Source: an uncultured Eubacteriales bacterium
Lineage (GTDB): Bacteria; Bacillota; Clostridia; Oscillospirales; Oscillospiraceae
Direction of reading: 5' to 3'
Length of the DNA stretch: 16,450 nucleotides
Assembly: GCA_900547405.1 (NCBI GenBank)
Contig: URGL01000057.1
Coordinates: 1-16,450, forward strand
Positions 1 to 6,983 of the stretch are shown here, piece after piece. A model generated the notes under the pieces. The model was not told the origin of the DNA. It did not search any database and saw nothing but the letters and a program-made list of their open reading frames with translations. How positions within the stretch are numbered: the first letter of the stretch is position 1; every line of letters starts with the position of its first letter. Both the position numbers and the translations under genes were made by a program.

Positions 1-4
1 AAAA

Positions 5-128
5 ACCCTCTCCTGGGAGAGGGTGGCAGGGCGAAGCCCTGACGGGTGTGGGGCGGCAGGCAGGACCGGGTCTGTACCGCCCCTCTTCCGCCGCCTGCGG
101 GCGGCACCTTCCCCCAGGGGAAGGTTAG
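5..128 (+). repeat. Dispersed hairpin repeat R1, full copy 1
   Basis: An intergenic repeat made of consecutive hairpins. These are CCCTCTCC/GGAGAGGG, CAGGGC-GAA-GCCCTG, a GGGGCGG/CCGCCCC stem, a CCGCC/GGCGG stem, and CCTTCCCC/GGGGAAGG ending near 124. It closely matches 8331-8449 in the same orientation, differing mainly in the loop of the third stem. It lies just past the stop of the EcfT gene, so on the minus strand its hairpins could help end that transcript. No coding is evident. Confidence 0.85.
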
Positions 129-133
129 GGTTC

Positions 134-958
134 TTAGAACGGGTTAAAATACCTCCCGCCATTGATGGCGGTGAGAAGGAAGGACAGGGCCATGAGGCCC
201 AGGCACACCGCCATAGAAATCCTATCCATGGCCGTAAAGGGCCGGGCGGAGTACCAGGTGCGCTTTTTATGCTTGCCGAAGCCCCGGAGCTCCATGGCGT
301 TGGAGATGGTCTCGATGCGCTCCATGGAGCTCAGGACCAGAGGAATGAGAATGGCGCTGGCGGCCTTCAGGCGCTTGACCAGGCTGACCTTTTTGCTCAT
401 CTCTATGCCCCGGGCCTGCTGGGCCAGGGAGATCTCCCGGTACTCCCGCTGGATATCCGGGATGTAGCGCAGGGCCAGGGACACGGAATAGCTGATCCGA
501 TAGCTGACGCCGATTTTATTTAAGGAGGCGGCAAACTCCGAAGGGTCCGTGGTACACACAAACAGCAAAACGATGGGGATGGTGCAGGCGTTCTTGAGAA
601 TCACGTTCAGGTGGTAGAAGAGCTGCTCTGCCGTGACCACATAGGGACCGGCAATGGAGAAGAGCTCCGTCCGGCTGCCGTAGAGTTCCACACCGTGGGT
701 GGGGCTGAAGAGAAAGATCAGCAGATTGTTCAGCAGAATGTAGACCACCATGATCCCGGTGACAAAGGACACATCCTTTAGCTTCAGCTTGGCCCAGTGG
801 AAGAGCACCACCGCCAGCACCGTCAATGCCAGCAGCAGCGGCGTATAGAAGCTGGTCATGGCCGCCACACTCCAGGCCAGCAGGCACACCAGCTTGCTGG
901 CTCCCGTAAGCCGGTGGATGGGAGAGGGCCGGTCGATATAATTAAAGAGATTAACCAT
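134..958 (-). CDS. ecfT: ECF transporter transmembrane component EcfT
   Basis: This 274-residue integral membrane protein belongs to the CbiQ/EcfT family. It is the scaffold that couples ATP hydrolysis by the EcfA ATPases to movement of the substrate-binding S component. Several hydrophobic segments fill the first half and the extreme C-terminus. The cytoplasmic coupling region shows the two family Arg motifs, QQARGIEM near residue 183 and MELRGFG near 223. The ATG at 958 overlaps the 3' end of the ATPase gene by 8 bases, and GGGAGGTG lies 8 bases upstream inside that gene, so translation is probably coupled. It is the last gene of the transporter cluster. Family assignment is confident; the substrate cannot be read from this subunit. 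Confidence 0.93.
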   Translation of the reverse strand: MVNLFNYIDRPSPIHRLTGASKLVCLLAWSVAAMTSFYTPLLLALTVLAVVLFHWAKLKLKDVSFVTGIMVVYILLNNLLIFLFSPTHGVELYGSRTELFSIAGPYVVTAEQLFYHLNVILKNACTIPIVLLFVCTTDPSEFAASLNKIGVSYRISYSVSLALRYIPDIQREYREISLAQQARGIEMSKKVSLVKRLKAASAILIPLVLSSMERIETISNAMELRGFGKHKKRTWYSARPFTAMDRISMAVCLGLMALSFLLTAINGGRYFNPF

Positions 959-2660
959 GGCTGCGCACCTCCCGGTCCGCGGCGATGAATCGCCGGGTGA
1001 ATTCCTCCGGCGAAGCGATGCCGCAGTTCTTTGCCAGATGGTAGAGTGAGGTCTCTTTCAGGTGGGCGGTCTCCACGATCTCCGGGGAGTTCAGCACCTC
1101 TGCCGCGGAGGTATCGGCAATCACATGGCCGTCGTGGAAGACGATGGCCCGAGGCGTGTACTCCAGCATCAGGTGCATATCATGGGTGATGAGCACCACG
1201 GTGGTGCCGCTCCGGTTTAATTCCGCCAAAAAGTCCATGATCTGGGTATAGTGGTACAGGTCCTGTCCGGCAGTCGGCTCGTCCAGGAGGATGATCTTCG
1301 GCTCCAGCACCAGGATGGAGGCAATGGTCACCCGCTTCTTCTGGCCATAGCTGAGGGCCGACACGGGCCAGTTCCGGAAGGGGTAAAGGCCGCAGGTTTT
1401 CAGGGCCTTCTCCACTCTGGGCTTGACCTCTTCCTCCGGCACCCCCCGGTTCCGCAGGCCCAGGGCCACCTCATCGAAGATCCCGGTTTTGGAGATCATC
1501 TGGTTGGGGTTCTGCATGACGTAGCCGATGCGGTCCGCCCGCTCCTTTATGCTATAGGCTGAAAGATCCTCTCCGCTCAGGGTCAGCGTTCCCTTCTGGG
1601 GGATCTCAAAGCCGCAGAGGACCTTGGAGAAGGTGGATTTTCCCGCTCCGTTGGTGCCCACAATGCTGAGCATTTCCCCTTCGGCAATGGAAGCGGAGAT
1701 GCCCTTCAGGGCGTGATGGCCGCCTTCGTAAGTAAAGTCGATGTTTTCCGCCCGGAGAAGTTCTTTTTTTGCCTTCTCCCCCTTTGGCTCCGGCTGGGCA
1801 AAGAACCAGTCCGCCACCCGGCGGCGATCCGCCTCGGTGAGCCGCAGCTCCGGCAGATAGCTCAGCCGCTGGTCCCGGTCCAGAGGCACCCCGGCGTATT
1901 TCAGGGCCGTCACATACAGGGGCTCCCGGATGCCGCTTTTTTGCAGCAGGTCAGAGCACAAAAGGCTGTCCGGATCCCCGTCAAAGAGGATCCTCCCCTC
2001 CCCCATGAGGACCACCCGGTCCACGGGGCAGTGGAGCACATCCTCCAGCCGGTGCTCAATGATGATGACCGCGCAGCCTGTGCGTTTCTGGATCTCGTCG
2101 ATGAGCTCCACCGCCTTTTTTCCGGCGGCAGGGTCCAGATTGGCCAAGGGCTCGTCAAACAGCAGCACATCCACCCCGGAGACCATAACGCCTCCTAAGG
2201 CCACCCGCTGCTTCTGGCCCCCGGAGATCTCGTAGGGAGCGTGCCCCAGCACGCCGCTGACCCCCACCAGCTGAGCGACCCGGTCTACAAGGGCCTTCAT
2301 GTCCTTCTGGTCCATGCAGTCGTTCTCCAGGGCAAAGGCCATGTCCTCTGCCACCGTCAGGCCGATGAACTGGCCGTCAGAGTCCTGCAGGACCGTACCC
2401 ACCACTTTGGACAGGTCAAACAGGCTCAGCTCTTCCGCGTTCTGGCCGCCAACGGTGAGGGTTCCCGTGGTTTTTCCCGGATAGGAATTGGGGATCAGGC
2501 CGTTAACGCAATGGGCCAGGGTAGACTTGCCGCAGCCCGAAGGGCCGCAGATCAGGACCTTCTCCCCCTTGCGGATATCCAGGGAGATGTCATACAGGGT
2601 CGGCTCCGCCTGGGCGGTGTACTGAAAGCCGAAATGGTCAAAGGATATGATAGGCTCCAA
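951..2660 (-). CDS. Energy-coupling factor ABC ATPase, two fused nucleotide-binding domains
   Basis: A 569-residue cytoplasmic protein carrying two complete ABC ATPase domains in one chain, replacing the usual EcfA1/EcfA2 pair. Domain 1 has Walker A GPSGCGKST (about 39-47), Q-loop Q92, signature ISGGQ (145-149) and Walker B VLLFDEP. Domain 2 has Walker A GTNGAGKST (335-343), signature LSYGQ (436-440) and Walker B IILLDEP, followed by a switch-type His (ITHD). The start chosen is TTG at 2660, because AAAGGAGGG sits 6 bases before it. The in-frame ATG at 2678 overlaps that ribosome site and cannot use it. The gene lies between the S and T genes and overlaps ecfT by 8 bases, making a dedicated group I ECF transporter. 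Such fusions are known in Firmicutes (YkoD-like). Confidence 0.93.
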   Translation of the reverse strand: MEPIISFDHFGFQYTAQAEPTLYDISLDIRKGEKVLICGPSGCGKSTLAHCVNGLIPNSYPGKTTGTLTVGGQNAEELSLFDLSKVVGTVLQDSDGQFIGLTVAEDMAFALENDCMDQKDMKALVDRVAQLVGVSGVLGHAPYEISGGQKQRVALGGVMVSGVDVLLFDEPLANLDPAAGKKAVELIDEIQKRTGCAVIIIEHRLEDVLHCPVDRVVLMGEGRILFDGDPDSLLCSDLLQKSGIREPLYVTALKYAGVPLDRDQRLSYLPELRLTEADRRRVADWFFAQPEPKGEKAKKELLRAENIDFTYEGGHHALKGISASIAEGEMLSIVGTNGAGKSTFSKVLCGFEIPQKGTLTLSGEDLSAYSIKERADRIGYVMQNPNQMISKTGIFDEVALGLRNRGVPEEEVKPRVEKALKTCGLYPFRNWPVSALSYGQKKRVTIASILVLEPKIILLDEPTAGQDLYHYTQIMDFLAELNRSGTTVVLITHDMHLMLEYTPRAIVFHDGHVIADTSAAEVLNSPEIVETAHLKETSLYHLAKNCGIASPEEFTRRFIAADREVRSHG

Positions 2661-2687
2661 GGTGGACCCTCCTTTCATGGATAGATG

Positions 2688-2730
2688 CCGTAAAGGATGC
2701 TTCAGCAGTCTTCTGGAACATCCTTTGCGG
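2688..2730. other. Hairpin in the S-to-ATPase gap
   Basis: Inverted arms at 2688-2699 and 2719-2730 (CCG-x-AAAGGATG against CATCCTTT-x-CGG) can form a strong stem directly upstream of the ATPase ribosome site at 2667-2675. With no T-tract following on the minus strand it does not look like a terminator. A role in mRNA processing or in setting subunit stoichiometry is inference. Confidence 0.55.
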
Positions 2731-2741
2731 CACCGGTATAG

Positions 2742-2770
2742 GCCCTCTCCCGCCTATGGCAGGAGAGGGC
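2742..2770. other. GC-rich hairpin after the S-component stop
   Basis: GCCCTCTCC and GGAGAGGGC arms (2742-2750 / 2762-2770) with an inner GCC-TAT-GGC make a tight hairpin 9 bases beyond the stop of the S-component gene. The arms resemble the first stem of repeat R1. There is no T-tract, so it may stabilise the upstream mRNA end rather than stop transcription. Confidence 0.55.
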
Positions 2771-2778
2771 AGGGAATT

Positions 2779-3327
2779 TTACTCTTTCGTCAGGCTTCCT
2801 GCCTTGGTCTTGGTGGCGGCATAGGCCACGCACAGAAGAGAGCCTACGATGGCAGTGGTGACGGCGTTGGCCACACCGGCTACCAGGCCCTGGGCCAGGA
2901 GCTTATCCCAGGGCTCGCCCATCATGTACACGTCCAGCACCGGGGCCACCAGGAACCAGCAGATCAGATGGCACACCACCTGGGCCAGGTTGAACTTAAT
3001 GAGGCCCTTCTTGCCCATCTCGGCCTCGTCCATTTTCAGGACCTTGGCGGCAAGACCCATCAGCAGGCCGAAGACGCCGGAAGCAATGACCCAGCTCCAC
3101 CAGATGCCCCAGCCGGCGCTGAAGTCAATGAGGGCATGGCCGATCAGGCCGATGAGGGCTCCCGCCACAGGGCCGTAGACCACAGCCATAAAGGCCAGCA
3201 GGCCGTACTGGACAGAGATGGTGGTGTTGGGCACCGGGCTGGGGATGGCTACGTAGCGGCCCAGCACAAAAAACAGCGCCGCGCCAATGCCGATGGCCAC
3301 CATGGTTTTGACAGAAAACTTCTTCAT
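2779..3327 (-). CDS. ECF transporter S component, UPF0397 / ECF-ribofla_trS family
   Basis: A 182-residue membrane protein that should be the substrate-capturing subunit of the ECF transporter encoded downstream. The N-terminal MKKFSVKTMVAIGIGAALF, the following IPSPVPNTTISVQYG (about 28-42), the GPVAGALIGLIGHAL stretch (about 52-66) and the tryptophan-rich segment GIWWSWV are characteristic of UPF0397 proteins (PF07155). These are annotated as possible riboflavin S components, but the substrate is not firmly established. Five or six hydrophobic helices are visible. The ATG at 3327 has a GGAGGT site (3337-3342) 9 bases upstream; the longer open frame to 3546 runs through repeat DNA and is rejected. 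No FMN-riboswitch-like sequence is visible in the leader. The DUF62 gene upstream suggests that a SAM- or adenosine-linked compound should be considered too. Confidence 0.9.
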   Translation of the reverse strand: MKKFSVKTMVAIGIGAALFFVLGRYVAIPSPVPNTTISVQYGLLAFMAVVYGPVAGALIGLIGHALIDFSAGWGIWWSWVIASGVFGLLMGLAAKVLKMDEAEMGKKGLIKFNLAQVVCHLICWFLVAPVLDVYMMGEPWDKLLAQGLVAGVANAVTTAIVGSLLCVAYAATKTKAGSLTKE

Positions 3328-3433
3328 GATTTTTCTACCTCCGTGAAAATTTTTATTTCCAATCTTCTCTTCTTTACAGAGAGGAAAAAGGACAAAGCTC
3401 TGGGGCGGAAGCCCCCTGCCCTCTGTGCCTTCC

Positions 3434-3475
3434 GAGGGTGGACCGGGCGTAGCCCGGGACGGGTGTGGAGGGGAC
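3434..3475 (+). repeat. Partial R1 repeat, plus orientation
   Basis: Matches the R1 segment from the end of the first stem through GGGTGTGG, but diverges. The second hairpin is CCGGGC-GTA-GCCCGG instead of CAGGGC-GAA-GCCCTG, a paired change that keeps the stem. It ends in GGGTGTGGAGGGGAC, which recurs inverted at 3697-3711. Confidence 0.65.
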
Positions 3476-3525
3476 ACCTGGAGAATAGGGAATTGCGTTC
3501 GTTGAAAAGGCATGACCCCATAGTT

Positions 3526-3648
3526 CGCGTAGGGGTCGATGCCCACATCGACCCGTGACCCTACAGACGGAACCGGTCGGTCTATGCGGATAAACGTACC
3601 GCTCTGTCATCGAACCTGCGGGACGATGAGGGCATCGTCCCCTACGCG
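3526..3648. repeat. 123-bp palindromic element R2, copy A
   Basis: Bounded by near-perfect terminal inverted repeats (CGCGTAGGGGTCGATGCCC at the left; the right end is its complement with one change). Inside each end is a hairpin: GGTCGATG-CCCA-CATCGACC at the left and GGGACGATG-AGGG-CATCGTCCC at the right. A second copy of exactly the same length lies at 4672-4794. The size and terminal symmetry resemble a miniature, non-autonomous element; no coding capacity is seen. Confidence 0.8.
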
Positions 3649-3696
3649 CATGGAAAGTTTTCACCACTCAACCTAGCCCGTCCTATGCTTTGAGGG

Positions 3697-3747
3697 GTCC
3701 CCTCCACACCCGCCGCTGCGGCGGCACCCTCTCCAGGCAGGAGAGGG
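3697..3747 (-). repeat. Partial R1 repeat, minus orientation
   Basis: Read on the minus strand it starts with a CCCTCTCC...GGAGAGGG hairpin, then a CGCCGC/GCGGCG stem in place of the usual second hairpin, then GGGTGTGGAGGGGAC. The last 15 bases are the exact inverted counterpart of 3461-3475, so copy A of R2 sits between facing R1 fragments. It lies just beyond the DUF62 stop codon. Confidence 0.65.
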
Positions 3748-3764
3748 CGAGGGAAGGTAAGATT

Positions 3765-4607
3765 TTACATCCGAAACGGCTCCATGCGGATGCGCCAGGA
3801 ATTGCCGGTGCCGATGTTATAGGCCCGGGCAAAGGAGCCCTGATTGATGGCAACGGCCATGCAGTCCAGGCTGTTGACATAGGCCAGGGCTTCCCCGATG
3901 TAGACATCGGCAAAGCTTTTGGCCAGGGTGATGATATTCCGGTACACCGTCCGGGTATCGTTTTCAATGGTGATGCTGAGCCTGTCCCCATACCGGGCGC
4001 CGGTTTTCAGGAACAGCTCCCGGGGGATATTGGTCCAGAGGGAGCCGAAGCGGACATCCAGCACATCCACCGTGCCGCAGACGGCGTTGCCGTCTAAGTA
4101 GGGCTCCACCACGCTGAGCTTCACCAGGGACTCCACAGGGATATCCGGGCCAACCTGGTCGAAGGAGATGACACCGGCAGCCAGCCGGGCCCCGGTGTAG
4201 GCGTAGACATCCCGCCCGTAGAAGGTGTAGCTCTCGCCGGAATTGGGCAGACGGTTGATCTTCTCATCGATCTGTCGGGCCGCCACAACGCCGTCCAGGC
4301 GGAGAACATGGGTCAGTGTCCCGTTGTCCGGGGTAACGATGTACTTTCCGGACTTTGTACGGACCGCAATGCTCCGCCGGTCCGTCCCTACCCCGGGATC
4401 CACCACGGAGACGAACACCGTATCCTCCGGCCAGTAGGAGATGGTCTGGATCAGCCGGTAGCTGGCCTCCCAGATGGAGTAGGGGGTGATATCATGGGTC
4501 AGATCGTGGATCTTCAGCTCCGGATCTACACAGTAGGCCACGCCGTACATAGCGCTGACCGCCCCGTCTACCAGGCCAAAATCCGACTGAAATACCAAAG
4601 GTTTCAC
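3765..4607 (-). CDS. SAM hydroxide adenosyltransferase (DUF62) family protein
   Basis: A 280-residue protein of the family (PF01887) that splits S-adenosylmethionine with water into adenosine and methionine, homologous to the fluorinase and chlorinase SalL. Family motifs are QSDFG (7-11), VVDPGVGTDRR (68-78), TPDNGTL (92-98), TFYGRD (128-133), FGSLWTNI (187-194) and the C-terminal domain through NIGTG. The water-activating Asp and Arg are present (D70, R77), but the position expected to hold the triad His reads Tyr130, as in the halogenases. The long fluorinase-specific loop is absent. The start is GTG at 4607, with AGGAGG 7 bases upstream. A consensus promoter lies directly upstream, and the ECF S-component gene follows on the same strand after a 437-base repeat-filled gap. 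Confidence 0.88.
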   Translation of the reverse strand: MKPLVFQSDFGLVDGAVSAMYGVAYCVDPELKIHDLTHDITPYSIWEASYRLIQTISYWPEDTVFVSVVDPGVGTDRRSIAVRTKSGKYIVTPDNGTLTHVLRLDGVVAARQIDEKINRLPNSGESYTFYGRDVYAYTGARLAAGVISFDQVGPDIPVESLVKLSVVEPYLDGNAVCGTVDVLDVRFGSLWTNIPRELFLKTGARYGDRLSITIENDTRTVYRNIITLAKSFADVYIGEALAYVNSLDCMAVAINQGSFARAYNIGTGNSWRIRMEPFRM

Positions 4608-4614
4608 GGAAATT

Positions 4615-4657
4615 CCTCCTTTTGGAATATCATAGCGCTTAAATAGGGAATTGTCAA
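4615..4657 (-). promoter_or_regulatory. Promoter and ribosome site of the DUF62 gene
   Basis: On the minus strand TTGACA (4652-4657), 17 bases, then TATGAT (4629-4634), a near-perfect sigma-A promoter. Transcription should begin near 4622, leaving an untranslated leader of only about 15 bases that contains AGGAGG (4615-4620). That is too short for a riboswitch, so control, if any, acts on initiation. Confidence 0.85.
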
Positions 4658-4671
4658 TGGTCTACCGGACA

Positions 4672-4794
4672 CGCGTAGGGGGCGATGCCCACATCGCCCC
4701 GAGGCCCTACGGGTGGTAATGGTAGGTTGATACGAAAAAGCCTACCGCTCTGTTATCGAACCTGCGGGTCGATGAAGGCATCGACCCCTACGCG
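4672..4794. repeat. 123-bp palindromic element R2, copy B
   Basis: Same length and layout as 3526-3648: CGCGTAGGGG termini, a left hairpin GGGCGATG-CCCA-CATCGCCC and a right hairpin GGGTCGATG-AAGG-CATCGACCC. Both hairpins differ from copy A by paired changes that keep the stems. The block TACCGCTCTGT-x-ATCGAACCTGCGGG is shared, while the middle is variable. It lies between the lgt stop and the DUF62 promoter. Confidence 0.8.
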
Positions 4795-4803
4795 GAGGGA
4801 AGG

Positions 4804-5697
4804 TCAGGAGTTGCTTTCTGTTTCCTCTTCCTTTGCCTTTGCTTCCTCCGCCAGACGCTTTTCATATCTCCGCTCCGCCAGGTTCTCCCGGTCATGGGGC
4901 TTGAAGTTCAGGGCCAGCAGTGCCGCCACCGCCACAACGCAGCTGGCTGCCGCCAGGAGCTGGCTGACCCGGAAGGGGCCCCAGTAAAGGCTGTCCACCC
5001 GAAGGCCCTCGATCATGGCCCGGCCCAGGCCATACCAGGCTGCGTAGCACAGGGCAATCTGGCCGTCGTAGGCCCGCTTGGGGTAGAGGTAATTCAGGAG
5101 CAGAAAGCCGCAGAGGTTCCACAGGCTCTCATAGAGGAAGGTGGGATGGTAATACTCCCACTGGCCTGTGACCGTATTGTACAGGCCCATCCGGCTGAAG
5201 GCCGCAGTGGCCGCGCCGAAGGCCTCCCGGTTGAAGAAGTTGCCCCAGCGGCCTACCAGCTGGCCGATGAGGAAGCCCATGACCACCAGATCCAGCAGCG
5301 CGGGCAGGGAGCACTTTTTGATCTTGCAGTAGACCATGACGCCGATGAAGGCACCGATCACCGCGCCATAGATGGCCAGGCCGCCGTTCCAGATGTAGAG
5401 CACCGAAATGGGGTTCTCGGCGTATTCGCTCCAGCTGAAAACGCAGTAGTAGGCCCGGGCACAGAGAACGGCAAAGGGGGCGATCCACAGGATGCCGTCC
5501 AGGATGTCGTCCTCCGTCAGTCCCGCCCGCTTGCTGCGATGGCTGCAATAGATACCGGCCAGCAGCAGACCCAGGGCAATCACGGCCCCGTAGAGGTGAA
5601 TCGTCAGGGGTCCCAGAGAAATGGTTCGGATGGGGTCCACCTCAATGCCCAGCAGGGGAAAGGAGATGGCGGAGTAGTTTGCGGGATTGGGGATCAT
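4804..5697 (-). CDS. lgt: Prolipoprotein diacylglyceryl transferase Lgt
   Basis: A 297-residue polytopic membrane enzyme that transfers diacylglyceryl from phosphatidylglycerol to the lipobox cysteine of prelipoproteins, the first step of lipoprotein maturation. The Lgt signature GRWGNFFNREAFG is at residues 149-161. Also present are the N-terminal LYGAVIALG, GGLAIYGAVIG (105-115), HPTFLYES (184-191) and the C-terminal EGLRVDSLYWG (230-240). The C-terminus ends in a highly charged tail (about 266-297), which is longer than usual. The ATG at 5697 shares ATGA with the stop of the preceding peptidase gene, and GGAGGAAAC lies just upstream within that gene, so translational coupling is likely. 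It would process the lipoprotein encoded at 15528 as well as the cell's others. Confidence 0.97.
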   Translation of the reverse strand: MIPNPANYSAISFPLLGIEVDPIRTISLGPLTIHLYGAVIALGLLLAGIYCSHRSKRAGLTEDDILDGILWIAPFAVLCARAYYCVFSWSEYAENPISVLYIWNGGLAIYGAVIGAFIGVMVYCKIKKCSLPALLDLVVMGFLIGQLVGRWGNFFNREAFGAATAAFSRMGLYNTVTGQWEYYHPTFLYESLWNLCGFLLLNYLYPKRAYDGQIALCYAAWYGLGRAMIEGLRVDSLYWGPFRVSQLLAAASCVVAVAALLALNFKPHDRENLAERRYEKRLAEEAKAKEEETESNS

Positions 5698-6983
5698 AGT
5701 GTTTCCTCCTTGGATATAGGATCAATGACGCAGAGGGCCAGACGCTGCCGGGTCACGGCACGGTTCAGGAAGGCCTCCACATCCGTCTTGCGGATGTGGC
5801 TGTAGACCTCCGGGAACCGGAAATAGTCAAAGTCGCTGAAGCAGTAGCTGCACAGCCGGAAGCAGGTGGAATCAAAGGAATCCAGGCCCTTGATCCGCCG
5901 GCCCTGGGCACTGCGCTTCATGCGCTCAAAGCTCTCTTCGGTAATGCCCGTGGCCCGAAGGGCCTCCATCCGGGCAAGAATGGCCTCCACCACAGCCTGG
6001 GCATTCCTGCTGTCGCCGCCGCAGGTCAGCAGGGCGCAGCCGTCCACAGTCTCGAAGCCGCCGCCGAAGGAGCCGTCGATGAGCCTCTGCTCGTAAAGCT
6101 TCAGATACAGATCCGAGGACTCCCCGAAGAGGGCCTCGGCGGCCAGGTCCGCCACCATTTCCTGGCGGATGGCCTCCTCCCCGGTGCCGGGGCTTTCACA
6201 CTTAAAAGCCATGGTAAAGGTGGGCATGGCCACCTCCATATTGGCATGGACATAGGGCTCCGCCGGAGTCATGTCCTCCTGCCAGTCCCGGAGCTTTTCC
6301 GCCACTTCCCTCTTTTCGTCTCCCAGGACCTGCCGGGCCAGGGCGGCCACCCCCTCCGGGTCCACATCGCCCAGGACGCACAGTGTCATGTTTCCCGGGG
6401 CATAGAAGGCCCGGTGGCACAGGTAGAGGGTCTCCGGGGTGATCTCCCGGATGGTCTCGTGGGTACCCAAAATCGGCACCCGGACGGGATGGACCCGATA
6501 CATTCCCGCAGCCAGCAGCTCAAACAGGGCGCTGTCCGGGGAATCCTCGTTCATGCCGATCTCCTGGTCGATGATGCCCCGCTCCTTGTCCACACTCTCC
6601 TGGGTAAAATAGGGAGTGGAGACGAATTCCAGCAGGAGCTTCAGATTCTCCTCAAAGTGCTCGGTGCAGGAGAAATAGTAGGCCGTCATATCGTAGCTCG
6701 TGAAGGCATTGGAGTGGGCCCCCAGGGCAGCGAACTCGGCAGACACATCCCGGCCCCCAGGCAGGTCGAACATCTTGTGCTCCAGGTAGTGGGCCACACC
6801 GGCGGGGACGGTGTATTCCTGGCCCCCCAGGCGAAAGGCGGTATGGATGGAGCCAAAGTCCGTGGCGAAATAGGCCAGCTTCTTGGCAAAACCCTTTTGG
6901 GGAACCACGGTAAGGCGCAGTCCGTTGGGTAGGGTTTCCCGGTAGGCGGTCTCGTCCAAAGCGGGATAATCAAAGCGCTGCAC
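5694..6983 (-). CDS. M16 family zinc peptidase, YmfH-like (active partner)
   Basis: A 429-residue M16 (pitrilysin/processing-peptidase) family protein. The inverted zinc motif HYLEH is at residues 65-69, with zinc ligands H65 and H69 and catalytic E68. The third ligand is probably E141 in the IIDQEIGM stretch. The C-terminal half is the second, non-catalytic M16 domain. The start is GTG at 6983 with AAGGAGGAG upstream; the open frame extending to 7373 overlaps the neighbouring gene out of frame and is rejected. It overlaps the upstream M16-like gene by 14 bases and lgt by 4. In Bacillus the YmfF/YmfH pair is linked to EF-P modification; whether that applies here is inference, and no efp gene is in the window. 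Confidence 0.92.
   Translation of the reverse strand: MQRFDYPALDETAYRETLPNGLRLTVVPQKGFAKKLAYFATDFGSIHTAFRLGGQEYTVPAGVAHYLEHKMFDLPGGRDVSAEFAALGAHSNAFTSYDMTAYYFSCTEHFEENLKLLLEFVSTPYFTQESVDKERGIIDQEIGMNEDSPDSALFELLAAGMYRVHPVRVPILGTHETIREITPETLYLCHRAFYAPGNMTLCVLGDVDPEGVAALARQVLGDEKREVAEKLRDWQEDMTPAEPYVHANMEVAMPTFTMAFKCESPGTGEEAIRQEMVADLAAEALFGESSDLYLKLYEQRLIDGSFGGGFETVDGCALLTCGGDSRNAQAVVEAILARMEALRATGITEESFERMKRSAQGRRIKGLDSFDSTCFRLCSYCFSDFDYFRFPEVYSHIRKTDVEAFLNRAVTRQRLALCVIDPISKEETL

Larger units (their letters stand above)
3328..3764. other. 437-base intergenic region filled with repeats
   Basis: Between the DUF62 and S-component genes. It holds a partial R1 copy (3434-3475), a 123-bp palindromic element (3526-3648) and an inverted partial R1 copy (3697-3747). 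Open frames crossing it have no ribosome site or recognisable product. I could not identify a convincing minus-strand promoter just upstream of the S gene, so whether the transporter is cotranscribed with DUF62 is open. Confidence 0.7.

Noticed and set aside
3328..3546. N-terminal extension of the S component
   Set aside because: It translates repeat DNA; ATG 3327 has a good GGAGGT and gives the family N-terminus.
2647..3558. 303-codon plus-strand frame opposite the S component
   Set aside because: It overlaps a clear UPF0397 gene and repeat DNA; the translation has no coherent domain.
3328..3764. FMN, SAM or thiamine riboswitch ahead of the transporter
   Set aside because: No recognisable aptamer core; the structure present is explained by dispersed repeats. 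The DUF62 leader is too short for one.
3765..4607. True fluorinase/chlorinase
   Set aside because: The Asp lost in fluorinase is kept (D70) and the fluorinase-specific loop is missing; only the His-to-Tyr change points that way.
1..4794. CRISPR array from the repeated hairpins
   Set aside because: Copies are long, kilobases apart, in both orientations and without regular spacers.
5796..6932. 378-codon plus-strand frame opposite the M16 peptidase
   Set aside because: A shadow of the HYLEH-containing gene on the other strand, with low-complexity Gly/His/Gln translation.
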